Origin: an uncultured Prevotellaceae bacterium
GTDB lineage: Bacteria > Bacteroidota > Bacteroidia > Bacteroidales > Bacteroidaceae
Length of the DNA stretch: 56,157 nucleotides
Direction of reading: 5' to 3'
Assembly (NCBI GenBank): GCA_937877625.1
Contig: CALFJG010000015.1
Span: 1 to 56,157 of the forward strand
The notes beneath the pieces are model-generated. The model saw only the letters and a program-made list of their open reading frames with translations. It did not search any database and was not told the origin of the DNA. A program made the position numbers and the translations under genes. Positions 45,791-53,181 of this stretch are shown piece after piece; position 1 is the stretch's first letter, and every line of letters begins with the position of its first letter.

Positions 45791-45851
45791 CGGCTCGCCT
45801 GCTAAATGATGCAGGCGAGCCGCATGCGCTCTGGCATACGGCTCGCCTGCT
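45791..45851. repeat. GC-rich palindromic repeat (copy d)
   Basis: CGGCTCGCCTGC (45791-45802) pairs perfectly with GCAGGCGAGCCG (45811-45822), and CGGCTCGCCTGC recurs at 45840. It lies downstream of array copy 3, in a 589-base stretch without a gene between the metallopeptidase and tRNA-Arg. Confidence 0.72.
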
Positions 45852-45940
45852 TGCCTTATAAGGGAAACAGCATTGCTACGCTCATCGCCTTTTTAGGGCT
45901 CTTTCACTACTTACGAAACTTAAGTCTCTAATTGATGTTG

Positions 45941-46012
45941 TACCCCGGCGGGGAATCGAACCCCGATCTGGAGTTTAGGAAACTCTTATTCTATCCGTTG
46001 AACTACCAGGGC
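45941..46012 (-). tRNA. tRNA-Arg (anticodon CCT)
   Basis: On the minus strand the acceptor GCCCTGG pairs with CCGGGGT (two G-T wobbles), with discriminator A. The anticodon loop TTCCTAA reads CCT and the T arm is GGGGTTCGATTCCCC. The layout matches tRNA-Arg(CCU) of Bacteroidales. Confidence 0.92.
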
Positions 46013-46151
46013 TTGGGTATATGAGTGTTCTTTTTAACGTTTATAGTGTCTTATAAATTAGGGTTTATGCTCTTTCTACGGTTGATTATTTATGTCTCCT
46101 TATTGCTTTAGCCTCTTGTACTATTGCGGGCTACGGTTTAGTGATTAGCTG

Positions 46152-46291
46152 CAAAGATGCCGAAAGGAGACAACAACAAACAAAGATAATTCTTAGAGAT
46201 ATTGAACAACCTAAAACCTTTTTGGCTTCTTTCTGTTAAGGTATGTCCTAATAATCAACGTTGTTTGCTCTTGTCTCTTTTCGGCATCTTT
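46152..46291. other. Inverted repeat in the tRNA-Arg/tRNA-Leu spacer
   Basis: AAAGATGCCGAAAGGAGACA (from 46153), then ACAACAAAC, is mirrored by GTTGTTTGCTCTTGTCTCTT, then TTCGGCATCTTTT (to about 46291), with a few mismatches and a ~75-base interior. CAAAGATA at 46181-46188 reads as TATCTTTG on the minus strand and could be a -7 box for tRNA-Arg. Confidence 0.5.
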
Positions 46292-46306
46292 TGTCCTCTT
46301 TTTTTG

Positions 46307-46391
46307 TGCCCGAAGCGGGACTCGAACCCGCACAGCCATTTCTGGCCAAAGGATTTTAAGTCCTTCGTGTCTACCATTCCACCATTCGGGC
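46307..46391 (-). tRNA. tRNA-Leu (anticodon TAA)
   Basis: On the minus strand the acceptor GCCCGAA pairs with TTCGGGC, discriminator A. The anticodon arm AGGA-CTTAAAA-TCCT reads TAA. The long variable arm typical of Leu tRNA follows, then GCGGGTTCGAGTCCCGC. Confidence 0.94.
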
Positions 46392-46499
46392 AGGGCTTTC
46401 CGCAGGCTCATAGCCTAAGGCTCCCTAAGGATTTGCGAATGCAAAAATAATGAATTTTGGTATATATGCCGTGAAAAGGGTTATGTTTTTGACAAAAGT

Positions 46500-47993
46500 C
46501 TATTTTGCGAGTCGCCAAGTGGCTCCGTCTTTGGTGTCTTTTACTTCAAAGCCGAGTGCAGAGAGGCCATCGCGTATTTGGTCGCTGGTGATCCAGTCTT
46601 TTGCAGATTTGGCTTTGGCTCGTAGTTCTAAGAGCATATCTACCGCTCCGCTGTAGGCTTGTTCGCGTTCGGCATTACCGCTTGCAGCCTCGTTTTGCAG
46701 TCCGAGGAGATCAAAGGTGAAAGTGTGCATCACGCTACGCAGACGTTCAAGACCTTTCTGGTTGATAGTGGTTTTGTGATCCGCGAGGGCACTAATGGTG
46801 TGACAGGCTTCAAAGAGCAGGCTTACTACTTGCGGTGTGCTGAGGTCGTCGTCAAGGGCTGCGTAGCATTTGGCTTCGAGTTGGTTGGCAAACTCTTCTG
46901 TGAGAGATGCCTCGGGTGCTACATTGATATTGTCTAAGCGCGCGAGTGCTTCAAAGAGTCTGTCAAGCCCTTTCTTAGCGGCGGCCAGTGCATCGTCGGA
47001 GAAGTCAAGTGTGCTACGATAGTGTGCTTGCAGGATAAAGAAGCGTATGGTCATCGGGCTGTAGGCACTGGTAAGCAAAGGGTGTTCGCCGCTGAAAAAT
47101 TGGTTGAGCGTAATGAAATTTCCGAGGCTTTTGCCCATTTTTTGCCCACCGATGGTCACCATATTGTTGTGCATCCAATAGTGTACGGCTTCATCGCCTT
47201 GGCTGGCTACGGCTTGTGCTATTTCGCATTCGTGGTGTGGAAAGATGAGATCCATTCCGCCGCCGTGAATGTCAAAATGTTGTCCGAGGTATTTGCGTCC
47301 CATAGCGGTACATTCGCAGTGCCAGCCTGGAAACCCATCGCTCCACGGTGACGGCCAGCGCATAATGTGTTCGGGCTGTGCTTTTTTCCAGAGGGCGAAG
47401 TCTACTTGATTGCGCTTCTCTCCCACGCCATCAAGGTGGCGGCTGGCATTGATAACATCTTCAAGATTGCGCCCAGAAAGTTTACCGTAGTGGTGGCTGT
47501 GATTGTATTTTTCTACGTCGAAGTACACAGAGCCGTTGCTTTCGTAGGCAAAACCAGCATCAAGGATTTCTTGCACGAGACGTATCTGTTCAATGATGTG
47601 TCCGCTGGCAAGAGGTTCTATGCTGGGTGGCAAACAACCAAGTTTTTGCATTGCTTCGTGAAAGCGGTTTGCATAGTATCCGGCCACTTCCATCGGCTCT
47701 ACTTCTTCTAATCGTGCTTTCTTGGCTATTTTGTCCTCGCCTTCGTCGGCATCGTGTTCGAGGTGGCCCACATCGGTGATGTTTCGTACATAGCGCACCT
47801 TGTAGCCTGTGTGGCGCAGGTAGCGAAAGAGGATGTCGAAAGTGACGGCGGGACGGGCATGACCAAGGTGGGCATCACCATAGACAGTAGGGCCACACAC
47901 ATACATCCCTACGTGTCCCTCCACAAGGGGATGGAATTCTTCTTTGCGCCGCGTGAGTGTGTTGTAGATGGTTAGCATGGAGATATCTATCAA
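46500..47993 (-). CDS. cysS: Cysteinyl-tRNA synthetase
   Basis: The 497-residue class I synthetase charges tRNA-Cys. VCGPTVYGDAHLGHAR (about 33-48) holds the zinc cysteine and the HIGH-type motif HLGH. GWHCECTAMGRKYLG and HHECEIAQ carry further zinc ligands, and KMGKSLGNF is the KMSKS loop. The start may be Met1 or Met6 (MLTIYNTL). The 271 bases upstream hold no recognised gene. Confidence 0.96.
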   Translation of the reverse strand: MIDISMLTIYNTLTRRKEEFHPLVEGHVGMYVCGPTVYGDAHLGHARPAVTFDILFRYLRHTGYKVRYVRNITDVGHLEHDADEGEDKIAKKARLEEVEPMEVAGYYANRFHEAMQKLGCLPPSIEPLASGHIIEQIRLVQEILDAGFAYESNGSVYFDVEKYNHSHHYGKLSGRNLEDVINASRHLDGVGEKRNQVDFALWKKAQPEHIMRWPSPWSDGFPGWHCECTAMGRKYLGQHFDIHGGGMDLIFPHHECEIAQAVASQGDEAVHYWMHNNMVTIGGQKMGKSLGNFITLNQFFSGEHPLLTSAYSPMTIRFFILQAHYRSTLDFSDDALAAAKKGLDRLFEALARLDNINVAPEASLTEEFANQLEAKCYAALDDDLSTPQVVSLLFEACHTISALADHKTTINQKGLERLRSVMHTFTFDLLGLQNEAASGNAEREQAYSGAVDMLLELRAKAKSAKDWITSDQIRDGLSALGFEVKDTKDGATWRLAK

Positions 47994-48264
47994 AAACCAA
48001 CATACGTTGCTACGCTTAGGGGAGACGACGTTGTATCATTCCGCATAATTCCGCACAGAGCAACGTTCTTCTTGGTTGTTTTATTAGTCTATGATTTAAG
48101 GATTGTTCTACTCTTTAATTCTCTATGAATTATCTTTTTTGCTCTTGCCTCTTTTCGTCATCATTGTTTCTTTTGCCTTGAACCGTAGTTCGGCTACGTT
48201 TCGGCGGTCTTGAAGTCAAATCTGCTAAAAAGCCTAAAAGCAATTCAAAGCTAATTTATAGCAC

Positions 48265-49164
48265 CTACTTAACTTTAACAACCTGCACTTTGAAGAAGAG
48301 CGTGCTGTAGGGTGGAATGTTTTGATTGCCGCGTTCACCGTAGGCAAGATTGTAGGGGATAAAAAGTTCCCATGTGCTTCCTTCGGGCATCATAGTGAGT
48401 GCTTCGTGCCAGCCTTTAATTACTTGCGTGGGTTTGAATTCTGCTGTTTGGCCGCGCTGATAACTGCTGTCAAAAATTGTGCCGTCAATAAGGCGTCCTT
48501 CGTAATGCACCTCTACGGTGCTTGTGTCGGTAGCCACGATGCCTTGTCCACGCTCCACAATGCGATATTGCAAGCCACTGGGACAAGAAACCACGCCATT
48601 TTCCTTCGCCTTGTCAACGAGATATTTTGTATTGGCGTACTGATACACCTGTTTCTGATAGGAGAATTGGCGTTCCATTGTGGCTTGAGCTGTTTTGGTT
48701 AATTCGGAATCGGTGTTGTTAAGCCCGATAACAAGACCTTCAACATAGAGTTCTGGTATAACAAAACTACTGTCAGCACTGCCGGTAGCTTCGCGATTGA
48801 TGCTGGGCATTACTTGGTTTTTGTTTTGTAGGGCTATGGTTATACCGGCTGCATAGGCGGTAAGCTTTTTTGCTTGTGCCTCGTCCACATTAGCGCGCAG
48901 ACCTTCTACAAAGTCATCCATATTGGCTTCATCGACACCGAGGTTTTGTGTAGCGTACATTCTTAGGCTCTGCGAAAGAGCTATGCCTGCAGCGATGCTG
49001 AAACTATCGGCGGGTACGGGATTTTCGGTGATAATGGTGTCGAGCGCGCTGACAGCGGGCTGTAAGGGAGTTGCTACTTTGTTTCGGTTGCTGCGCTGCG
49101 CATCGGCTGTAAATGTGGCAGCGAGGAGCATAAGGACAGAGAGGAGGTAGGCTTTGAGTTGCAT
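48265..49164 (-). CDS. Exported FKBP-type peptidyl-prolyl isomerase (paralogue 1)
   Basis: The 299-residue protein has a signal peptide (MQLKAYLLSVLMLLAATFTA) that fixes the start at 49164, although the frame opens earlier. The helical FKBP_N dimerisation part spans about 30-190. The catalytic FKBP domain has VEVHYEGRLIDGTIFDSSYQ, VIKGWHEAL, AYGERG and IPPYSTLFFKVQVV, with active-site Tyr, Phe-Asp, Trp and Tyr all present. It is a Mip/FkpA-like periplasmic foldase, first from the left of four tandem paralogues on the minus strand. Confidence 0.9.
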   Translation of the reverse strand: MQLKAYLLSVLMLLAATFTADAQRSNRNKVATPLQPAVSALDTIITENPVPADSFSIAAGIALSQSLRMYATQNLGVDEANMDDFVEGLRANVDEAQAKKLTAYAAGITIALQNKNQVMPSINREATGSADSSFVIPELYVEGLVIGLNNTDSELTKTAQATMERQFSYQKQVYQYANTKYLVDKAKENGVVSCPSGLQYRIVERGQGIVATDTSTVEVHYEGRLIDGTIFDSSYQRGQTAEFKPTQVIKGWHEALTMMPEGSTWELFIPYNLAYGERGNQNIPPYSTLFFKVQVVKVK

Positions 49165-49332
49165 AGTAAGGAGTTTAATGGGAGAAAGAGAGGTTATATC
49201 ATTTAGGTTTAATCTGTGTTCTCTTATTTTGCTGCTTTCGTTCGGGAGCATAATGAGTTTACTCCTTTTTTCTACGGGCAATTTAAGATGAACAACGCAG
49301 AAAGAACACAACGACAAATAGAACAACTACGA

Positions 49333-50250
49333 CTACAAGATTTCAAGAAGTTCCATTGTAAAGATAAGGGTGGAATAGGGTGGCATATCTGGTGGGTTGC
49401 CTGCTGCACCATAGGCTTGGTCGTAAGGGATATAGACTTCCCACTTTGAACCTACGGGCATCTGTGTGAGAGCTTGCTGCCAACCTTTTATAACACCACT
49501 GACGGGGAACTCGTCGTATTCGTTGATGCCGTGGTTGGCTGTGGCATCGAATACTTTGTCGTTGATAAATCGTCCTTCGTAGCGCACGCGTACGGTGCTT
49601 TGTAGCGTAGGCGTGTCGCCGTGGCCTGCTTGGAGTTCTTTGTAGTAAACGCCCTCGCCGAGTGGCCTCACGCCGGGTTCTGTGGCTTTCTTTGCTATAT
49701 AGTCAAGCCCAGCGCGCTTTTCTTTTCCGTAGAGTTTCTCTGCGCGCTCATCGCCGATGCGCTCCATAAGGCTTCGTGCTGTTTCAGAGAGCCACTCGCG
49801 TGTGGCGGGGTTGCCATCTACCCTAAGAGCGAGGCTACCTAATACATAGTCGGCAAATCCTGCGGCGAAAGCCTCACGGGAGAGGTGGGTGCTGTCGCCG
49901 AGTTGCAGTAGTCGTTCGGCGTTAGCTATGGGGCGTTGCAGCATTTGTTGACCCACGTTGATGCCTTGGTTGTAGGCACGGGCTTTGGCATCGGCCGTAC
50001 TGGATTCGTAGGCTTCAGCACCCTCGGTCAGGCCGACGTAAAGGCCTTGAAGAAAGTCGTTAATATGCGTGCTGTCACTGCCTACACTCTCTAAATATCC
50101 GCCCATTGCTGTGCGATCAATGGCATTACCTGCGCCGATGCAGTAGGCGAGGGTATCAAGAGCGGTTTCAAGTTTTGCCTGAGGTATTTCCTTTTGACAC
50201 GCTGTGAGGTGTGCCAAAAGCATAATAACAGGGATGATTATCTTTTTCAA
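49333..50250 (-). CDS. FKBP-type peptidyl-prolyl isomerase lipoprotein (paralogue 2)
   Basis: The 305-residue lipoprotein has signal MKKIIIPVIMLLAHLTAC, with LTAC as lipobox. An N-terminal helical region is followed by the FKBP domain with VRVRYEGRFINDKVFDATAN, VIKGWQQAL, AYGAAG and MPPYSTLIF. Active-site aromatic residues are conserved. Probably anchored in the outer or inner membrane, facing the periplasm. Confidence 0.9.
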   Translation of the reverse strand: MKKIIIPVIMLLAHLTACQKEIPQAKLETALDTLAYCIGAGNAIDRTAMGGYLESVGSDSTHINDFLQGLYVGLTEGAEAYESSTADAKARAYNQGINVGQQMLQRPIANAERLLQLGDSTHLSREAFAAGFADYVLGSLALRVDGNPATREWLSETARSLMERIGDERAEKLYGKEKRAGLDYIAKKATEPGVRPLGEGVYYKELQAGHGDTPTLQSTVRVRYEGRFINDKVFDATANHGINEYDEFPVSGVIKGWQQALTQMPVGSKWEVYIPYDQAYGAAGNPPDMPPYSTLIFTMELLEIL

Positions 50251-50283
50251 GGCGTTATAGGATTTATTTGTTTATTATGTAGC

Positions 50284-50415
50284 CTATAGAATCCACCTTA
50301 AAGGAGTTAAGCCAGATGTAGCGTCTTTTGTTTATCAGAGTTGTTACGTTGTTACGTTGTTAACGACCTTTGACAACATAACTACTAAACATCTGGCTTA
50401 AGGTGGGTTCTATTA
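50284..50415. repeat. Inverted repeat sharing an end with the 50401 mini-element
   Basis: CTATAGAATCCACCTTAAAG...TTAAGCCAGATG (50284-50318) is mirrored by CATCTGGCTTAAGGTGGGTT, then CTATTA (50390-50415). The left arm carries a short duplicated insert. The interior has GTTGTTAC tandem copies. The right arm overlaps the terminus of the 194-bp element. Confidence 0.65.
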
Positions 50416-50594
50416 ATTTGCTTTGTCAGATTTCTGAGCTATTTTGCTTTCAGTCTGTCAGTTGAAGCGTGAGTGTAGCGGGCTACACTCACGGTGAAAC
50501 TTACAGGCTGAAAGCAAAAAGAGCCTTAAAGATGACAAAAGGTTAAAGACGCGCCGATGTCAAACTAAACTGTGGGAATTAATAGAACACACCT
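50401..50594. mobile_element. Palindromic mini-element (194 bp) with 18-bp terminal inverted repeats
   Basis: The left end AGGTGGGTTCTATTAATT (50401-50418) and right end AATTAATAGAACACACCT (50577-50594) match at 17 of 18 positions as inverted repeats. The centre is a long hairpin: TTTTGCTTTCAG (50442) with CTGAAAGCAAAA (to 50519), and a perfect 12-bp core CGTGAGTGTAGC / GCTACACTCACG with a two-base loop. It has no ORF. It ends directly against the stop codon of the FKBP gene at 50595. The right portion recurs at 21120-21172 and, in part, at the broken GNAT locus. Confidence 0.7.
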
Positions 50595-51473
50595 TTATTT
50601 CTTCCCTACGAGTTCAATGGTGAAGACGAGGTTGGAGAAAGCGGGTAGGACTTCTCCCATAGGCCGTGCGCCGTAGGCTTGTTTGTATGGTATATATACT
50701 TCCCACTTGGAGCCTATAGGCATAGCCAAGAGCGCAGCTTTGAAACCAGGTACCTCGCCGCTTACGGGCATAGGTACTGCTTCTCCGCCTTTGCTCTGGT
50801 CAAACACTTTTCCATCAATAAGTCTGCCTTCATAGCGTACCATTACGGTGTCTTTCTCTGCGACACGGGGGCCGCTACCCTCGGTGACTACTTTGTAATA
50901 AACACCGTCGGAAAGGGGCTTTACGCCTTGTTGCTTCGCCACACTTGCCATATAGTCATCGGCTTTCTTCTTCTCTGTGGCAAATTCTTTTTCAAGGGCT
51001 ACTTCCTGAAGTATGCGCCCCACGGAGTCCATATAGGCTGCGGCTTGTTCGGGGCCTACTTTCACTCCGCCAATCATCATTTTTGTCTTTTTGTTTATGC
51101 CGTCGGAGAGGCCGAGGAGGTATTGCTCGGAACTGAGGTGACGAAGGCTATCAGTGCCGAAGAATTGGCGTTCTATGTTAGCAAAACCCATTTTCTTGGT
51201 TTGGAAACCGGCTTGTAGGCCTTGTAAATAGGCAAGTTGTGCGGGATCGTCGGCCATTTCAAGCCCTTCGCGTAGTCCCTTGAGGAAATCTTCGATGTGT
51301 GCGGAGTCGCTACCTACTTGTTGAAGAAACATAGCAATTTGGTCGGGCTGGCCTTGTGCCATACCAAGCATGTAGCTGAGCGTGTCGGCTTGCCCGTCGC
51401 CTGATGTGCCTGCACCGCCGCAGGAGGTGAGTGTAGCGAGCCCGATGAGGGCGCTGAAGAGAATCTTTTTCAT
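50595..51473 (-). CDS. FKBP-type lipoprotein with altered active site (paralogue 3)
   Basis: The 292-residue lipoprotein (MKKILFSALIGLATLTSC lipobox) has the same domain order as paralogue 2. In the FKBP domain VMVRYEGRLIDGKVFDQSK and QAYGARPMG are kept. The usual VIKGW is EVPGF, so the pocket Trp is Phe and the Ile-Lys positions change. The usual PPYSTL is PAFSNL. Catalysis may be reduced or the specificity changed; the chaperone part may matter more. Confidence 0.87.
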   Translation of the reverse strand: MKKILFSALIGLATLTSCGGAGTSGDGQADTLSYMLGMAQGQPDQIAMFLQQVGSDSAHIEDFLKGLREGLEMADDPAQLAYLQGLQAGFQTKKMGFANIERQFFGTDSLRHLSSEQYLLGLSDGINKKTKMMIGGVKVGPEQAAAYMDSVGRILQEVALEKEFATEKKKADDYMASVAKQQGVKPLSDGVYYKVVTEGSGPRVAEKDTVMVRYEGRLIDGKVFDQSKGGEAVPMPVSGEVPGFKAALLAMPIGSKWEVYIPYKQAYGARPMGEVLPAFSNLVFTIELVGKK

Positions 51474-51581
51474 TTTCTTGTTTGTTGTTTTTTAGTTTTT
51501 TGGGTTGTCAAAGTTATCAGAAAGTTCAGAAATCTCGGGATGTTCCGAGGAAGAAGTAGAGCAAGGGTAATTGGTCAATCG

Positions 51582-51619
51582 TTAGGGTGTGTTCTATAAT
51601 TTTATAGAAGCCACCCTAA
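51582..51619. terminator. Hairpin at the end of FKBP paralogue 4, element-like sequence
   Basis: TTAGGGTG and TTCTATAA on the left pair with TTATAGAA and CACCCTAA on the right. The stem overlaps the stop codon at 51616-51618. GGTGTGTTCTATAA resembles the mini-element terminus, so this may be a short relic serving as a terminator. Confidence 0.55.
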
Positions 51620-52209
51620 AGCACTTTCAAGAGTTCTACATCAAAAATAAGTGCGGCATAGGGAGGAATAGTGCCTCCTGCCCCACGTGCACCGTAAGCG
51701 AGGTCGTAGGGTATGAAGAAGCGGAATTTTGCTCCTTCGTTCATAAGCTGTAGCCCTTCTGTCCAGCCGCTTATCACACCGTTTAAGGGAAATTCCGCCG
51801 GTGCGCCTCTGCGATAACTGCTGTCGAATACTGTGCCATCAATGAGGCGTCCCTCGTAGTGGCAACGCACAGTATCGGTGTCGGCGGGCGATTGTCCTGT
51901 GCCTTCGTTTATGATAAGGTATTGTAGCCCGCTTGGTGTTACTTTGACACCTTCGGCTTTGGCATTTTGCTGCAAGAATGTTTCGCCAGCCTGACGTGCG
52001 GCTTTCCCTTTCTCGGCCTCGCGCGCTTTTTGCTGTTGCTGAAGGGCTGATATTTCGTGCTGTGCCTCTTGGTCGGTCAGGGCTGTGGGTTTGTCGTTCA
52101 ATACGTCGGATACGGCTTGGGCAAAGTCTGAGGCACTGAAGTCGGACACGCCCATTTCTGCAAACTGACGACCTATGAGCATACCCAAGGCGTAACTTAG
52201 TTTGTTCAT
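51616..52209 (-). CDS. Cytoplasmic FKBP-type peptidyl-prolyl isomerase (paralogue 4)
   Basis: The 197-residue protein has no signal peptide. An N-terminal helical FKBP_N segment (MNKLSYALGMLIGRQFAEMG) and a Gln/Glu/Lys-rich helix lead to the FKBP domain with VRCHYEGRLIDGTVFDSSYR, VISGWTEGL, AYGARG and IPPYAALIF. All pocket residues are present. It is probably the cytosolic member of the set. TATCTTTG on its strand at 52364-52371 may be part of its promoter. Confidence 0.88.
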   Translation of the reverse strand: MNKLSYALGMLIGRQFAEMGVSDFSASDFAQAVSDVLNDKPTALTDQEAQHEISALQQQQKAREAEKGKAARQAGETFLQQNAKAEGVKVTPSGLQYLIINEGTGQSPADTDTVRCHYEGRLIDGTVFDSSYRRGAPAEFPLNGVISGWTEGLQLMNEGAKFRFFIPYDLAYGARGAGGTIPPYAALIFDVELLKVL

Positions 52210-52451
52210 TTCAATGAAGATGTTTTTGTTTGGATAGTTATGCAGGAAGCAAAAACAGTTAAGCTGAATGTGTGGGTAGAAGAGAAAACGAAAGGCTATG
52301 CGATTAGCTTGGTCTAATTATCTTTTTCATCACTTAACTATTATGTTTTGTCATAAAGCGGCGCAAAGATAACGATTTCCTTTTCTCTAAGGTTTATACG
52401 CGTATTTTTTTATATTTTTGGCGTCTTAATTCTTGCAAGGCTTTTTATTGT

Positions 52452-53171
52452 ATGAAGCAAAAGTTAGTTATTCTCTCTGGCGCGGGGATGAGCGCGGAGA
52501 GTGGTTTTAGCACGTTTCGCGACAAGGGTGGTCTGTGGGAGCAACATCCTGTTGAGCAGGTTGCTACGCCCGAGGGTTGGGTGAACAACCCAGCATTGGT
52601 TACAAAGTTTTATAACAGCCTGCGCCTTGGACTTATAGAGGCGAAGCCTAATCAAGGACACTATGACGTGGCGGCATTGGAACAAGAATATGATGTTTGT
52701 GTAGTGACGCAGAATGTGGATAATTTGCACGAGCGTGCAGGTTCATCGCGCGTTATTCATTTACACGGAGAATTGATGAAGGTCTGTTCCTCACGCGATC
52801 CCAACAATCCTCGCTTTATCCGCACGCTTCATGAATCGGAGTGGGAGGTGCCCGTGGGTACTCTATGTGAGGATGGCTCGTTGCTACGCCCGTGGATAGT
52901 ATGGTTTGGCGAGGCGGTTCCAAACTTGGAGATGGCGGCACGCGAGGTGGCCGAGGCGGACATTTTTGTGATTATCGGTTCATCGCTCGCGGTGTATCCA
53001 GCGGCGGGATTAGTGCATTACGCCCCTGAGAAAGCGCGTATTTTTTTGATTGACCCTAACGACGTGAATGTATCCACTCACCGACGTGTTGAGGTAATTC
53101 GTCTGCCAGCATCTAAAGGTGTGGCAGAGTTGCGCCATCGGCTTACAACTTTGTCGGGCGTAGATAAATAG
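52452..53171 (+). CDS. cobB: NAD-dependent protein deacylase (sirtuin)
   Basis: The 239-residue sirtuin removes acyl groups from lysines using NAD. GAGMSAESGFSTFRD (10-24), TQNVDNLHERAG (about 82-93) and catalytic His in HLHGEL are present. RPWIVWFGEAVP and IIGSSLAVYPAAG follow. The four zinc cysteines of most sirtuins are mostly missing; only KVCSSRD and TLCEDG remain, as I recall for other Bacteroidales homologues. The helicase gene starts 10 bases later. Confidence 0.92.
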   Translation: MKQKLVILSGAGMSAESGFSTFRDKGGLWEQHPVEQVATPEGWVNNPALVTKFYNSLRLGLIEAKPNQGHYDVAALEQEYDVCVVTQNVDNLHERAGSSRVIHLHGELMKVCSSRDPNNPRFIRTLHESEWEVPVGTLCEDGSLLRPWIVWFGEAVPNLEMAAREVAEADIFVIIGSSLAVYPAAGLVHYAPEKARIFLIDPNDVNVSTHRRVEVIRLPASKGVAELRHRLTTLSGVDK

Positions 53172-53181
53172 TTTTATAGCT

